This document shows positions 1-12,439 of a DNA stretch of 64,000 nt, piece after piece. Source of the DNA: Platanthera guangdongensis. Its lineage: Eukaryota; Streptophyta; Magnoliopsida; Asparagales; Orchidaceae. Every line of letters begins with the position of its first letter. Position 1 is the first letter of the stretch. Below the pieces are notes generated by a model. The model worked only from the letters and a program-made list of their open reading frames with translations, did no database searches and had not been told where the DNA came from. Location: assembly GCA_039583875.1 (NCBI GenBank), contig CM077159.1, positions 6,472,110-6,536,109 on the forward strand, written 5' to 3'. The translations under genes and the position numbers were made by a program.

Positions 1-3000
1 ATTTTCAAGTTAGAAAAGAATTTCTTCTTTTGATGACTTGAAAATTCTTTTGGAAGCACCCGCGCTACTAAGTAATTTTCAAAGTCTGCGAACTAAGGCG
101 AAGATGACGAAGAATTATTATGAATGGCAAGGAGGCGTTCTCGGGGAATCTGTCATTTATTTCAGATTCGACGAGCGCTTCCGCACCCGGATTTTCTAAA
201 CGGGTGAGGTGGTCTGCCGCTAGATTTTCCGCTCCCCGCTTATCTCGGATCTCCAAATCAAACTCTTGTAGGAGGAGAATCCATCGAAGAAGGCGGGGCT
301 TCGCATCATTTTCAGCTAATAAATATTTAAGCGCGGAGTGATCGGTAAAAACGATAACTTTAAATAGAGTTATATACGAGCGAAACTTATCAAAAGCGAA
401 AACGACGACTAAGAGTTCATTTTCCGTTGTCGTGTAATTTACTTGTGCGGAAGTGAGCGTCTTGCTAGCGTAATAAATAGGATGAAAATGTTTTTCTACG
501 CATTGGCCAAGAACGACACCTAAGGCAATATCACTAGCGTCGCACATAATTTCGAACGGAAGTGACCAATTAGTGGCCCCTAAAATTGGTGAAGTGATAA
601 GTTTTTGTTTTATTAAATTAAAGGCGGACTCGCATTCACTACTAAAGATGAAATGTGATTCCTTTTCCAAGAGGTGAGTAAGCGGCTTTGTTATTTTTGA
701 AAAGTCTTGAATGAAGCGTCGATAAAAGCCAGCATGGCCTAAGAAACTCCTAATAGATTTTACGTTTGTTGGATGCGGAAGTTTTTCTATAATTTCTATC
801 TTGGCCTTATCCACCTCTATCCCCTTAGACGAAATCATATGGCCGAGGACCAAACCTCCTCGAACCATAAAGTTGCATTTTTCCCAATTTAATACAAGGC
901 TTGTGTCCTCGCACCGTTGAAGGACACGATCTAAATTGCGAAGGCAATCGGGAAAAGAGCGTCCGAAAACAAAAAAGTCATCCATAAAGACTTCCATAAT
1001 GTCTTCTACTAGCTCGCCAAAGATCGCTAGCATACATCTTTGGAATGTAGCCGGTGCATTGCAGAGTCCAAATGGCATTCTTCGATATGCGAAGGTGCCA
1101 AACGGGCAAGTAAAAGTTGTTTTCTCTTGATCATCGGGGGAAACGGGGATTTGGAAAAACCCCGATAAACCATCAAGAAAACAATAATATGGATGACCGG
1201 ATAAACGCTCTAAAATATGGTCCAGAAAAGGCAGAGGGAAATGGTCCTTGCGGGTGGCATCATTAAGTTTCCTATAATCGATGCACACTCGCCAACCCGT
1301 AATAGTAGGAGTTGGGACGAGCTTGTTATGCTCATTCACCACTACGGTAAGACCGCCCTTCTTGGGCACGACATGCATGGGACTAACCCATGCACTGTCC
1401 GAAATAGGGTAGATAATCCCCGCATCTAATAACTTAATAATTTCGGCTTTAATGACGTCTTTCATGTTTGGGTTAAGACGACGCTGCGCCTGAATCGTTT
1501 TGCGGCAATTATCGTTAAGAAATATCTTATGGGTGCAAAAGGAGGGGCTAATCCCCTTTAAGTCAGAGATTTGCCACGCAATTGCGTGACGATGTTTAAA
1601 TAAAACTTCCAATAAATCGGAAGTCTCCAAATCACTCAAGTCCGAAGAAATAATAACATGAAGCGTATCTCCTTTTTCCAAAAATGCGTATTTGAGCGAT
1701 GCGGGTAAGGGTTTGAGGTCTAGGATGGGCGGTTCTTCTAGGGAGGTTTTAATTCCTATGTCTTTCTTACCAATTGGTTCGAAAGGCAAGTCTAAAGAAG
1801 TATCCTCATCGCATTTAAAATTTTCGAGCGCATAAATATCGTCGTTTAAAAATACGGACTCGAAAACGGGAGAACAACGATCTCCAAAAAAGGTATCTAA
1901 AGAATAGCAGAAATCGTCGCTCGATGACAAATTGCCCATCGAGGGATTAATAGAGAAAGTAACCTGATCATCGCCTACTCGGAGGAGAAGACAACCATTA
2001 CTAACATCTATTAGTGCGCAGGAGGTGGCGAGAAAAGGGCGACCGAGTATTATTGGTACCTCTGCGTCCTCCTCGATGTCTAAGATGACGAAGTCTACCG
2101 GGAAGGTAAACTTGTCTACTCGGACAAGGACGTCCTCCACAACCCCGATAGGGAACTTAACCGAGCGATCCGCTAATTGGATGCGCATATTCGTAGGACT
2201 AGAAGTACCCAAACCTAAACGTGAAAAGAGCGAGAACGGCATTAGATTAATGCTAGCCCCTAAATCAGCTAAGGCGTACTTTACTAATATATCGCCAAAA
2301 AGGCACGGGATGGAAAACCGTCCCGGGTCGTTTTGTTTTGTGGGCAATTTATTAGTAAGGGCCGCCGAGCAGACAGCGTTGAGAGATACATGCGAAATAT
2401 CCTCTAATTTACATTTATTAGAAAGTAGTTCTTTTAAAAATTTCGCATATTTGGGCATTTGCGAGATAGCCTCGCAAAAAGGAACATTAATGTGAATTTG
2501 TTTTAATAATAAAATAAATTTTTCATATTGCACGTCCTTACGCTCGTTATCTAACTTATGCGAATATGGAAGGGCCTTGTTTAAAATAATTTTTTCTTTT
2601 AAAATCGGTAAAGGCGGCGTAATCGAAGAAAGGGGAAGAGGGGTCGGAGGTGAAATATGTACCTGAGGGTCGATCCGTTTTGGATCGACCACCTCCTTTC
2701 CGCTACGGAGGCTTATAGCATTGGCGTTCTCCCGTGGATTGGGCTCCGTGTTTCCCGGCAGTGCCCCGAGAGCGCGCTCGGACATCATCCTCGCCAGTTG
2801 TCCAACCTGTTGTTTGAGAGTTTTTAGTGATCCGATGATGTTCCAGATATTTGACTCGTTGGACGCAATATACTTCGAAAAATTTTCCTCCATCGGGGAG
2901 GGTTTCGGAAGAGGAGGAGGAGGCAGAAATCCGGGCGCATAAGAAATAGGTGGACGCTGAGCATTATTCGGGTTGCTCCAAGAGAAATTGGGGTGATTCC

Positions 3001-3208
3001 TCCAACCCGGATTATAATTATTACTATAAGGGTTGTTGTTGGGGTTGAAGGAAGGACGACCCGAATTTCCCATGAAATCCAGGAACTCTTCAGCCACGCA
3101 GACGTTAGGGGGAATAAAACAAGGCGGAGTGGAGGAGGCAACAGACATCTCCGCCACCTGCTTTGCTAACCTTTCAACTTGGAGGGTCAAGAGAGCAGTG
3201 GCATCCAC
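1..3208 (-). pseudogene. Athila gag C-terminus, protease, reverse transcriptase and RNase H (broken)
   Basis: This is the polyprotein section that would process and copy the element. It is open for 1046 codons from 3208 to 68. A Gag C-terminal linker is followed by an aspartic protease with DLGASINLMP (about residues 313-322, bases 2240-2269). The RT palm contains CIDYRKLND (near residue 641) and an FMDD catalytic motif at 978-986. RNase H begins near MCDASDIALG (520-549). After the RNase H end, near bases 100-200, the family reading frame shifts. Continuation to base 1 is recognisable in another frame and has a TAG where the family has a Trp codon before FAD. At least one frameshift and one nonsense change therefore disable it. 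Integrase is outside the window. The call is firm at lineage level. Confidence 0.9.
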
Positions 3209-3241
3209 TTCAAAAAGACCAGCCTCCGGCTTTGGGAATCC

Positions 3242-3647
3242 CTACGGGACGTTCCATTGATAGGCGTTCATAGCCATCTCTTCGAATAAAGCCTGGGCGG
3301 CCTCGGTGATTTTGTTTTTTAGTGTACCCCCGGCAGCCGCGTCAATCATTTGACGCATCTGGAAATTAAGCCCATTATAAAAAATTTGAACTTGCAACCA
3401 CGTTGGCAGCGCGTGGTGCGGGCACCGGCGGAGGAATTCATTAAACCGTTCCCAAGTCTCGTATAGAGACTCAGGATCGTTTTGCACAAACGAAGAAATG
3501 TCCGCCCACAACTTTGCAGTTTTTGCGAGCGGAAAGTACTTCGTTAGGAACCATTCCGTTAACTCAGCCCACATGGTGATACATCCTCGCGGGAGGGCAT
3601 TCAACCATGCCTTGGCTTTGGACTTAAGGGAAAAAGGAAATAAGAGT
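3242..3647 (-). pseudogene. Athila gag, central/C-terminal part (left of the Sirevirus insertion)
   Basis: This is part of the capsid-like Gag domain. The segment with KAWLNALP followed by WAELTEWFLTKYFP is the typical retrotransposon Gag signature. It is joined on its N-terminal side to the block at 16582-17005, from which it is separated by Sire-1. It is in the same frame as the downstream protease-RT block, but a TAG at 3242-3244 interrupts that frame, so the ancestral single gag-pol ORF now has a stop inside gag. The last residues of the computed ORF (3648-3670) come from the Sirevirus LTR, not from gag. Confidence 0.88.
3643..3647. repeat. Left target-site duplication AGAGT of Sire-1
   Basis: AGAGT directly precedes the TG terminus of the left LTR at 3648 and matches AGAGT at 16582-16586 exactly. 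Five bases is the usual length for copia and gypsy integrases. Confidence 0.95.
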
Positions 3648-4480
3648 TGAAAGATATTGTACCTAAACACCTAGAGGGGGGGGGGGTGAATAAGTGACTT
3701 GAATCTTTTTAACTTTTTATGGCAGCAATCAGTTTCTAACACAGATTTATATCTACTTGTGCACATCAATCACACAGCAATCACAGCAAACCACAACACA
3801 CAGTAGACACACAGTTTTATAGTGGTTCCCGAAGGTTTGGGTACATCCACTTTCCCCCTTCGCCTATCTAGCAGTGTACTAGATTCGGACAAACTCCTCC
3901 ACTATCTCAGAACCCAAAACAGGCTCCTACACCTCAGGCCCAAGGCCCTACAACTCAGCTTCTTCACAAAGCCTACACTCAGCCACAAAGGCCTACACTC
4001 AGCCACCAAGGCCTACACTCAGCCACCAAGGCCTACACTCAGAGATTTAAATCTCCTACACTAATCCTTTATAATTACAGGCTTACAAGACTCAGATCCA
4101 AAGGATCCTACGAGAAAATATGAATACAATAATGTTAACTCAGCAACTCAGCGACAAGAGAGGAGAGTTATGAGTTTCTTGATGAGTTCTTGGAAGAACT
4201 CAGCTGAAATCAATCTGACTTGGCTTTCTTCAAAGCTTCTTGAATGTAGAACTCAATAAGATTGACTCCTTCTGCAGTTGATCCTTGATCTCTACTACTT
4301 AAGATTCAAAATAAATCTGAACCATTCTTCTCAGTCTGGTTCCAATAACTGATTTCTTGGATGGAGCTCTCTCTCTCCAACTTCTTAGATCTGCACTTGA
4401 TTCTTCAAGGAATAGCTAGATCTTCTTTGTTAATTACTTGAACAATAATCTGAACAACTTCTTCTGTAGACAGTATAAGC

Positions 4481-4490
4481 ATTTTTATAG
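4481..4490 (-). promoter_or_regulatory. Putative TATA box of the Sire-1 left LTR
   Basis: The minus strand reads CTATAAAAAT. It lies about 1.16 kb inside the U3 end at 5651, a plausible promoter position for a 2-kb LTR. The matching site in the other LTR is 15412-15424. Confidence 0.55.
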
Positions 4491-4629
4491 GTTTTCTTCA
4501 TGGTAACCGGCTGGTCCGGTTCATAACTGAATTCTGACAACTCTGACAGGTGCTGTAGACCGGCTGGAATGGCAGCTGTCAAGTCATCCAGTCAGTTCTT
4601 GAAAATTCTGTAACTGTCTGCAAGTGTCG

Positions 4630-5515
4630 AGACTTTCTGTCTTTAAGTGTCGACACTTATAGACCAAGTGTCAACACAAGTTGTCTAAGTGTCGACACTA
4701 GCCTACAAGGTGTCGACATAACTCCTTGTGTTGTTGATTTTATATCTCGACACTACTTCTTCTTTATGTGTCGACACTGATAATGTTTGTCGACACAAGT
4801 ACTTGTACTTCAGTATTTTGCTGAATTCTTCTAAGTGTCGACACATCTCCTTTGTGTCGACACATCTTCATGTGTTGAAACTGTTAAGTGTCGACACTGC
4901 TTCTTGGTGTCGACATATGTCTTCAGTGTTGATACTTGTTGAGTGTCGACACAGCTCCTTGTGTCGACACATCCTTCTTCTGTCGAGACTCTGGCTGAGT
5001 GTCGACACATTCCATTAGTGTCGACACTTGTACTTAGAATATTCTTGAACTTTGCTGATCTTTGCTAAGTGTCGACATAGCTTCTTGTGTCGACACTTTC
5101 TTCACGTGTTGAGTCTTCAGCTAAGTGTCGACACATTGTTCTGGGTGTCGACACTTACTTCAAGTGTTGACTCTTCTGCTGTGTGTCGACACTTTGTTCT
5201 GGGTGTCGACACTTGTACTTAGTCTCTGCTAGCTTTTGCTGAGTGTCGACACAGCCTCCAAGTGTCGACACTTTCTGATGTAGACACAGTTTCACTGGGT
5301 GTCGACACAACTGTTAAGTGTCGACACAGCTTCACTGGATTTTCTTCATTGAGTGTCGACACAGCTCCTTGTGTGGACACTTTCTGTCTGGTGTCGACTC
5401 TGCTTCCCAGGTGTCGACACAATGACTCCAAGTGTCGACACTTCTTGTCTGGGTGTCGACACAAGTCTTCTTAAGTGTCGATACTTTCCCTCTGGGTGTC
5501 GACACATGGACTTAG
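4630..5515. repeat. GTGTCGACAC palindrome array in the left Sire-1 LTR
   Basis: More than 20 copies of the 10-bp perfect palindrome GTGTCGACAC, with variants differing by one base, are spaced irregularly by about 15-60 bp. In element orientation they lie in U3, upstream of the TATA motif at 4481-4490. The other LTR carries the same array. Confidence 0.95.
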
Positions 5516-5651
5516 AAACTTTTCTTCTTTCCTGCAAATACTTAGCCTGCACAAGTAAACTCAAAACACATCAAATACATTTTGATGTATATCATTGAGT
5601 TGGGTGAGGCTTCTTCAAATCAGGTACATTTGAACCAATGTACCCAACAAT

Positions 5652-5670
5652 CTCCCCCTATTTGGAGAAG
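5652..5670 (-). other. Polypurine tract of Sire-1
   Basis: The minus strand reads AAATAGGGGGAGAT immediately before the 3' LTR, which is the typical Sirevirus plus-strand primer sequence. Confidence 0.9.
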
Positions 5671-5924
5671 TCATAACCCTTAGTCAATGATATACACCAT
5701 TCATAATAAAATTACAAAATGATGTAAAGCAGGATTATATACAGTAGGACAATCATAAACATGTATCAACCAAACATGTATATATAGACATTATCACAGA
5801 ACAAATATGAAATAGATTTAACATATAACACATTGTTCTAATATCTGTCATATTCATTTTCAAAAGTTTACAGAATGTTTTACATCAAAAAGATTACATA
5901 GTAAACTTTAAGAAAATTCTAATT

Positions 5925-8749
5925 CTATTTCTGTTCAGGCTCCTTAATCACTATTCCTTTTCCAGCTTGTACTTTAGCTTGAACAGGAGCTTCAGCAACT
6001 TCAGCATCAGCAGACTTCTTGCCTTTCAGATCTTTCTTTTTAAGTTCCTCAGCCTTAATCTTTTGCCTTTCAAAATAATGATAAGGCTTGGGAAAGTACT
6101 TGCTAGGCTCCTGGGCAGTAGGAGGTAGCTTTCCCATCTTGGCCTTTCTTCTATATTGGACTATAGCCTCCTGCTTGGACTCATGTTTTCTCCATTCAGC
6201 CTCAGAAAACCACTTGTTCCTGTCATGCACATTATCTTTTGCAGCTTTCCAGGCAGTCAAAATGATATTTCTTGAGGTAGGGCTCCACTGCTCAAAGTCT
6301 GGTATTTGTTCAGCTTGTTCCCTGAACCTCTTCTTAGACAATCTAGTCTCTTCTTCTTTCTGCAGTGCTTCTTGCATAGCCTCCGATATTGGCTGAACAA
6401 CTTTCTCTATAATGATATTATCCTTACCCCCAGGTGGGCTATACATAGACTGTACATCAGCATGTATCATGTCAAAATCTGGAGGAGGGTAGATGACTTG
6501 AGCCACTTCAGGTTGCTCCCCTCCTAGATATGCAGGATGTATTCCAGATTCTGCAACATTATCATCATCACAAAGAGGAGGATATCCAAGAGTTGCTCTG
6601 ATAGAATTTGATATCCACTTGGCATGATCAGAGCTGGCTTTGACTAAAACCCTCTCCCCCTTTATGACTTCTCTTTCTATATGATCTCTGACATCATCTT
6701 TCTGAAATCTCACCTAATTATCCAAATAATTAACTCCATCTTTAAAGAAAGGTTTTAACCTTTGGAGTTTGTCAGTTATCAACTTTTGAGAATCTTGGAT
6801 GACAGTCTTAACAGCAGTTATTTCCTCTTGGAATACTTTGTCAAAATCTGCTTTTGCTGTAGCTGGAGTCTGCCCTGCAGCTAGATTCTTCAGCTCTGTG
6901 ACTATAGCATTGTGAGATGCAGTCAAATTATCATTCATCCTAATTTGATTTTCAAGTACATATCCTTGCTTGACTGCAAAGTCATCAACTTGTGCTTTAA
7001 TCTTTTCTTGATGTGTAGCTAAGTACACCACTGCATTCCCCCTTTGTGGAAGCAGTCTGTCATCTCCTTCTTATTGAGATTCATCTCAAATCTTATGGAC
7101 TTTATATCCTGGGCTAGATCAAACTGCAATGATTTCTGCCCTTCATCCACATACTTCTCAATAGCCTGCCTGTGCTCATCAAGCTTTATCTGCATTGCAA
7201 CCATTAAAGCACTATAATCAATAGTTGGTGCTGGTAGTGATATAGGCTGTGGAGCAACAGTTTGCAAAGCCTTCTTATAACTTTGGCTCCTTCTTCTAAA
7301 TACTTGAAATTTTCTTTTCTTAGCCCTTGAAGTCTCCTCACCTTCTGAGGCAGATGTGCTGGCTATATCTACCCTCTCCTTAGGTAGCTCTTCAACAGCT
7401 TGGGGCTTTTCAGGTTCTTGCCTTACAGGCTCTTCAAGAATTGGCACTTGCTCCCCCTCAACTAGAGCATTCTCCTCCTCAGCAACTGTACTTTCTTTTC
7501 CAATGTCTTCTTGATCCAGATTTAGGAAAAGATCTTCCATGGTATACTCTTGTGGAGAATGTGCTGGAGAAATTCTTGGCTCTTCAACCAATGGATCAGA
7601 TACAACTTCATGATCTACAACAGATGTGTCTTTCATTACAACATCTGGGGCTTGACTATCAGTATGTGGTTGCTGATAAACATCAGACAAATCAGTATCC
7701 TCTAAAGGAAAATCTATAGCATTAAGCTCAAAGATTACCTCTAGAATGATGTTGGTTGCTTGTTCACTTTCTAGTGTAGTTGGTTCTTCTACAACTAGAG
7801 GCTCCCCCTGGATTTGATCTTGGTGTAAGGGGCTAGTTGGTGGTAGCTCCCCCTGCCTTTCAGCATCTATCTGTTGAGCTGGAGACATTACAGCAATTCC
7901 AGTGTCTTGCTCATCAGGTGTGAAGACTACTTGCTCTTCACTCCCAGAGCTGCTAGTTGACTCTTGAGCCACTGGGGCAACTTTCTTCTTCTTCTTTTGT
8001 AGAGTTACTTTCTCAGAAGTTATCTTCTCAGGGGTTGGCATCTCTTTAGACAACACCCTGTCCCATCTGGAGAAGATCCTCATATCCATCTTTCTCATAT
8101 GGTTTATTTTACTTCCAGCAGATTGACCCATAACTTCTGGTATAACACCAGCAAGGTATAAACTTAAGATTCTGCCCAAGTTGGGCTTCTTTAGGATTTC
8201 CTTAATCTTCTCAAAGATTACCACAGACCAGTCAGTTTTTAGATTGAAGATTATCTTGGTCATTATGCTGAACGTATAGACAGATATCCTATCATGCCCT
8301 CCGGGTTTGCTCAATATTACTTTGCCTACAATTTCTGACAGGAATTTCCCCTGACTGTTCATTCCTTTTCTATTGAAAACTGAGCCAATTTTCATCTTAG
8401 AATCTAGTCCACACCAGGTTAGAGCTTCTCTGGTCTTTGAAGCTGTAACTTCATCTTCTTCTTTAGTTCTAGGCAACTGAAGAATTTTTCTCAGACTTTT
8501 GGAAGAGACCTTAACCTTCTCACCATGGACCCTGGACTTGATCTTGAATCCAGTGTCGTCTATCGTAGCTCCATTGAGGAATTCCAAGACTTCCTTCTTC
8601 CAAATCTTTGTTGGCTCTGAAATAAGATATTCTAACCCTGAGTCTGTTACTAGGGTTACTACAGTCTTGATTTCTTGGTCGGCATCATCAAAAGCATTGC
8701 GCACAAGCTCGTAGCCTTCGTTGACGTTCTCCTCAAGCTTTGGCGCCAT
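5925..8749 (-). pseudogene. Sire-1 3' extra ORF (env-position gene), one frameshift and one stop
   Basis: This long ORF follows pol. The start is taken at the MAPK methionine (8749) because Sire-3 starts at the same residue (54297). A well-conserved N-terminal domain of about 230 residues is followed by an acidic, Ser/Pro-rich linker. Next come a Lys/Arg cluster resembling a nuclear localisation signal (AKKRK, then RRRSQ, near 7271-7336), a helical probably coiled-coil stretch, and a basic C-terminus. I see no signal peptide, membrane segment or glycoprotein features, so env is only a positional name. A 1-nt deletion relative to Sire-3 near 7040 shifts the frame, and a TAG at 6714-6716 replaces a codon that Sire-3 reads as Gln. 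A palindrome array separates it from pol. Its function is unknown. The N-terminal half may match domains catalogued as putative plant transposon protein. Confidence 0.75.
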
Positions 8750-8889
8750 TAGGGTTTGAAGAATGTGACTGGAGAGAATAGAGTTGTCGACACAAAAGTT
8801 TTGGTCTCGAAACTTTTGAAAGCGTGTCGACAAACTAAGGCAAAATCCTATTTATACCTTTCTAGGTTTGAAGATGAAAAGGCGGGCAG

Positions 8890-9240
8890 TTAACTTAAAT
8901 TATGTCGACACTGGCGATAAGTGTCGACACAGACTTATAATGTCTCGACACCTATGTGTCGACACAAGTTTAGTCAACAGATTATATGTGTCGACACTTG
9001 TTTATGTGTCGACACCACTTAACTCGACACATAGTCGAGATTTTACTTAGATAATTCTGAGTAAACACTATGTGTCAGCACCACTTTGGTTGTGTCGACA
9101 CCATCTTGTCATGTGTCGACACTAATATTCTGAAGTGTCGACACCAACTTCCTAGATGTGTCGACACCTTTTTCCTGAAGTGTCGACACCACTATTCTGT
9201 GTCGACACAAAGATCTCTGTGTGTCGACACCTTTTTACTT
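8890..9240. repeat. Internal GTGTCGACAC array between pol and the 3' ORF of Sire-1
   Basis: About ten copies of the LTR palindrome GTGTCGACAC and near variants lie outside the LTR, between the end of RNase H (9263) and the start of the extra ORF (8749). Sire-3 has an equivalent array at 54450-54760, so its position is a shared property of the lineage. Confidence 0.9.
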
Positions 9241-9262
9241 AGCCATTTCCAATAATATAAAC

Positions 9263-12200
9263 TTACTCTAAGTTTATCATTCCTAGTTCAATTTTAAACT
9301 TATTGAACTTAGTTTCTTCTAGGGGCTTAGTGTACATATCAGATAGTTGATTATCAGTTTTAACATATTCTAGTAAAATATCCTCTTTCTCTACATGCTC
9401 CCTAAGAAAATGGTATTTTATCTCAATATGTTTAGTTCTACTATGGGAAACAGGATTATGTGCAATTGAAATAGCACTATTAGAATCACAGAAGAGTGGA
9501 GTTCTACTTACCTGAAATCCATAGTACTCAAGCTGATGTTGTATCCACAGAAGTTGAGCACAGCAACTACCTGCAGCCACATATTCTGATTCTGCAGTGG
9601 AGATAGCCACACTTGTTTGCTTCTTGCTACTCCATGAAATCAGTCTCCCACCTAGGAATTGACAGGTTCCAGTTGTGCTTTTTCTGTCTTCTTTGCATCC
9701 TGCAAAGTCTGCATCTGAATAACCTGTAAGATCAAAATCCCCATTCCTAGGGTACCAGAGGCCTAGATAAGGAGTGCCCTTTAGATATCTCAATATTCTT
9801 TTGACTGCTGTCAAATGAGACTCTTTAGGGCAGGCTTGATACCTTGCACAGACACATGTAGCATACATGATATCTGGTCTACTTGCAGTCAAATATAATA
9901 GGGAGCCAACTATCCCTCTATACAAGGTTTCATCCACAGGTTTCCCTGCATCATCCTTGCTAAGAGACATACTTGACCCCATAGGAGTCTTCATGGTGCT
10001 TGATGAATCCATACCATATTTCCTTATGAGTTCTCGGGTGAACTTGGACTGGCATATGGATAAACCATTCCCAGTCTGTCTTACTTGGAGACCCAAGAAG
10101 AACTTTAGCTCTCCCATACTACTCATCTCAAATTGACCTTGCATTAGTTTTGCAAACTTTTTGCAAAGGCTACTTTCAGTAGACCCAAATATAATGTCAT
10201 CTACATATATTTGTACTAGTATAACTTTGCCTCTAGATTCCCTAAGGAATAGAGTCTTGTCTATTTTCCCCCTTGTGAACTTATTCTCAATGAGGAAACT
10301 AGACAGGGTTTCATACCAAGCCCTAGGGGCTTGCTTTAACCCATATAAAGCTTTCCTAAGTCTCTAGACATGATTAGGTAGAGTTGAATCAACAAAACCT
10401 GATGGCTGTTCAACATAGACTTCCTCTTTAAGATTACCATTTAGAAATGATGACTTGACATCCATTTGGTAAACTTTAAATCCTTGAAAGGTTGCATAGG
10501 CCAGGAAAATCCTTATGGCTTCTAGTCTGGCTACTGGAGCAAAGGTTTGATCAAAGTCAATACCTTCTTCCTGCCTATATCCTTTAGCAACCAATCTTGC
10601 TTTGTTCTTAATGATGACTCCTTATTCATCCATCTTATTCCTATAGATCCACTTGGATCCTATTATATTGTGGTCTTTAGTTTTAGGAACAAGTTCCCAG
10701 ACCTTGCACCTCTTGAACTGATTCAATTCTTCTTGCATTACCTCAATCCAGTGAGGGTCTAGGATGGCTTCTTCAAACTTCTTTGGTTCAACTTGGGATA
10801 GAAAGCTGGAGAAGATTGCTGCATTCAGATTTCTGCTCCTTGTTTGTACCCCTTGTCTTGGATCACCAATGATTTGTTCCACTGGATGATCTCTAAGATG
10901 CTTATTGTCTGGGGGGATCCTTACTTCAGGTTGAACTTCTTCAATTTCATCATCTTGTTGTACTCCTTGTACTTCTTCTGCATTTGGTACATGTAGTACT
11001 ACCCCTGGACCACAGCCACTGTCTTCTACCTGCTGTCTTGCAGTAGATTCTTCTTCTATAGTGAGCTTGTCCATCTTCTGTGTTATACCTGTGGGGCTGC
11101 AAACACTACTAGACAACTCATTGTTAATAAGTCTAGTTTCATCAAATACTACATGTACAGATTCCTCTACAACTTGAGTAGACAAGTTGTAGACTCTATA
11201 AGCCTTACTGTTGTTGCTGTACCCAACAAAGATTCCCTCTTGGGACTTGGCAGCAAACTTAGTCAAGTAAGACTTACCATTGTTAAGTATGAAACACTTA
11301 CAACCAAAGATCCTGAAATAGGATAGGTTTGGTTTTCTGCCTTTCACAACCTCATAGGGGGTCTTGTTGAGGCCTTTAGTAATGATAGCCCTATTAATAA
11401 CATGCCATGCAGTATTAACTGCTTCAGCCCAGAAATATTCTGGTAGTGATGTATCACTTAATAGGGTCATACCTGCCTCAATCAAGGTTCTATTCTTTCT
11501 CTCAGCAATGCCATTTTGCTGAGGTGTTTTTGGTGAAGAAAACTCTTGAAATATCCAAAAGTCTTCACATAGTCTTGTCATACTATCAGACTGAAATTCA
11601 GTACCATGGTCACTTCTTATTTTGACCACTGTACTGTCTAGTTCATTCTGAATCTATTTGACAAAGCTATAGAAGACACTAGGTGTTTCAGATTTCTGTC
11701 TTAAGAAGAACACCCAGGAAAACCCTGAGTAGTCATCTACAACTACAAAGGTATAGACCTTCCTACCTAGGCTGTGAACTGGCATTGGATCAAAGAGATC
11801 CATATGCAAGAGGTATAAACACCTCACAGCATCTTTGTTGTTAATGTTACTAAAGGTGGATCTTGTCTGCTTGCCCTTTTGACAAGCTGAGCATATTCTA
11901 TCTTTAACACACTTAACTTGAGAACCATTCCTCACTAACTCTTTGCTAAAAAGTTTGCCAATTGTCTTGTAATTTAGATGAGCTAGCCTCTTGTGCCATT
12001 TGACACAATGAGAGACTTTCTCATCTGCTACAAGACACACTTGATAACCATTGGTCTCACACATAATGTCTAGGCAGTAGACATTCCTCTTTCTATAACC
12101 TGTCAAAATGATCTCTTGATCACTTGACCTCTTGATATGACAACCATCCTTAACAAATGAGATGTCATACCCTACATCACTTAATTGACTTATACTTATT

Positions 12201-12436
12201 AGGTTGTGTTTCAACCCTTTAACATAAGCCACTTGAGTAATGGTAATCAAGTTACTAGAAATGTTACCAAACCCTTTGATAATTCCTTTTTCAGAACCAC
12301 CAAAGGTGACTTTTGGACCATCTTTGATAGGTGTGTAGTCCCTTAGTAGTCCCCTAGTTCCAGTCATATGTCTGGAACATCCACTGTCCAAGTACCATAT
12401 TGGGGCATGGCCACTTGGACTCACCTGCAAAACAGA
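9263..12436 (-). pseudogene. Sire-1 pol: protease, integrase, reverse transcriptase, RNase H (nonsense-interrupted)
   Basis: This is copia-order pol in one unbroken frame. The protease has WYLDSGCSRHMTG at about 12370-12400. The GAG-pre-integrase zinc region with WHKRLAHLNY and CSACQKGK lies near 11870-12000, followed by the integrase core with SDHGTEF and [11 protein letters not shown] near 11500-11610. RT has an intact IYVDD catalytic motif (10197-10208), and RNase H carries DADFAGC and the GLWYP motif. In-frame stops occur at 11654-11656, 10622-10624 and 10364-10366, with no frameshift from gag to the RNase H end. At least the first corresponds to a Gln codon in Sire-3. The frame behind an upstream stop at 12437-12439 is also discussed as a finding. 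Confidence 0.93.
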
Positions 12437-12439
12437 TTA

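Larger units (their letters stand above)
3648..5651 (-). mobile_element. Sire-1 3' LTR
   Basis: It runs from TGAAAGATATTG on the plus strand to CCCAACA, 2004 bp. It matches the LTR at 14585-16581 with scattered substitutions and an 11-G versus 7-G difference near its plus-strand start (3676-3686). A TATA-type motif is readable on the minus strand at 4481-4490, and a dense GTGTCGACAC array lies upstream of it at about 4630-5515. Short ORFs here with repeated CRH and VDT peptides are products of the repeat and are not genes. Confidence 0.95.

Noticed and set aside
2025..2495. 156-codon plus-strand ORF
   Set aside because: It lies wholly opposite the Athila polyprotein reading frame and has no domain; a shadow.
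4630..5515. CRISPR-like appearance (short repeat, variable spacers)
   Set aside because: The repeat is a 10-bp perfect palindrome with irregular 15-60 bp spacing inside plant LTRs, with no cas genes; it does not fit a CRISPR array.
4728..5598. Overlapping ORFs on both strands with repeated CRH, VDT and STL peptides (also at 15-16 kb and 47-48 kb)
   Set aside because: They are translations of the GTGTCGACAC palindrome array within LTRs; both strands are equally open, as expected from a palindromic repeat lacking stops.
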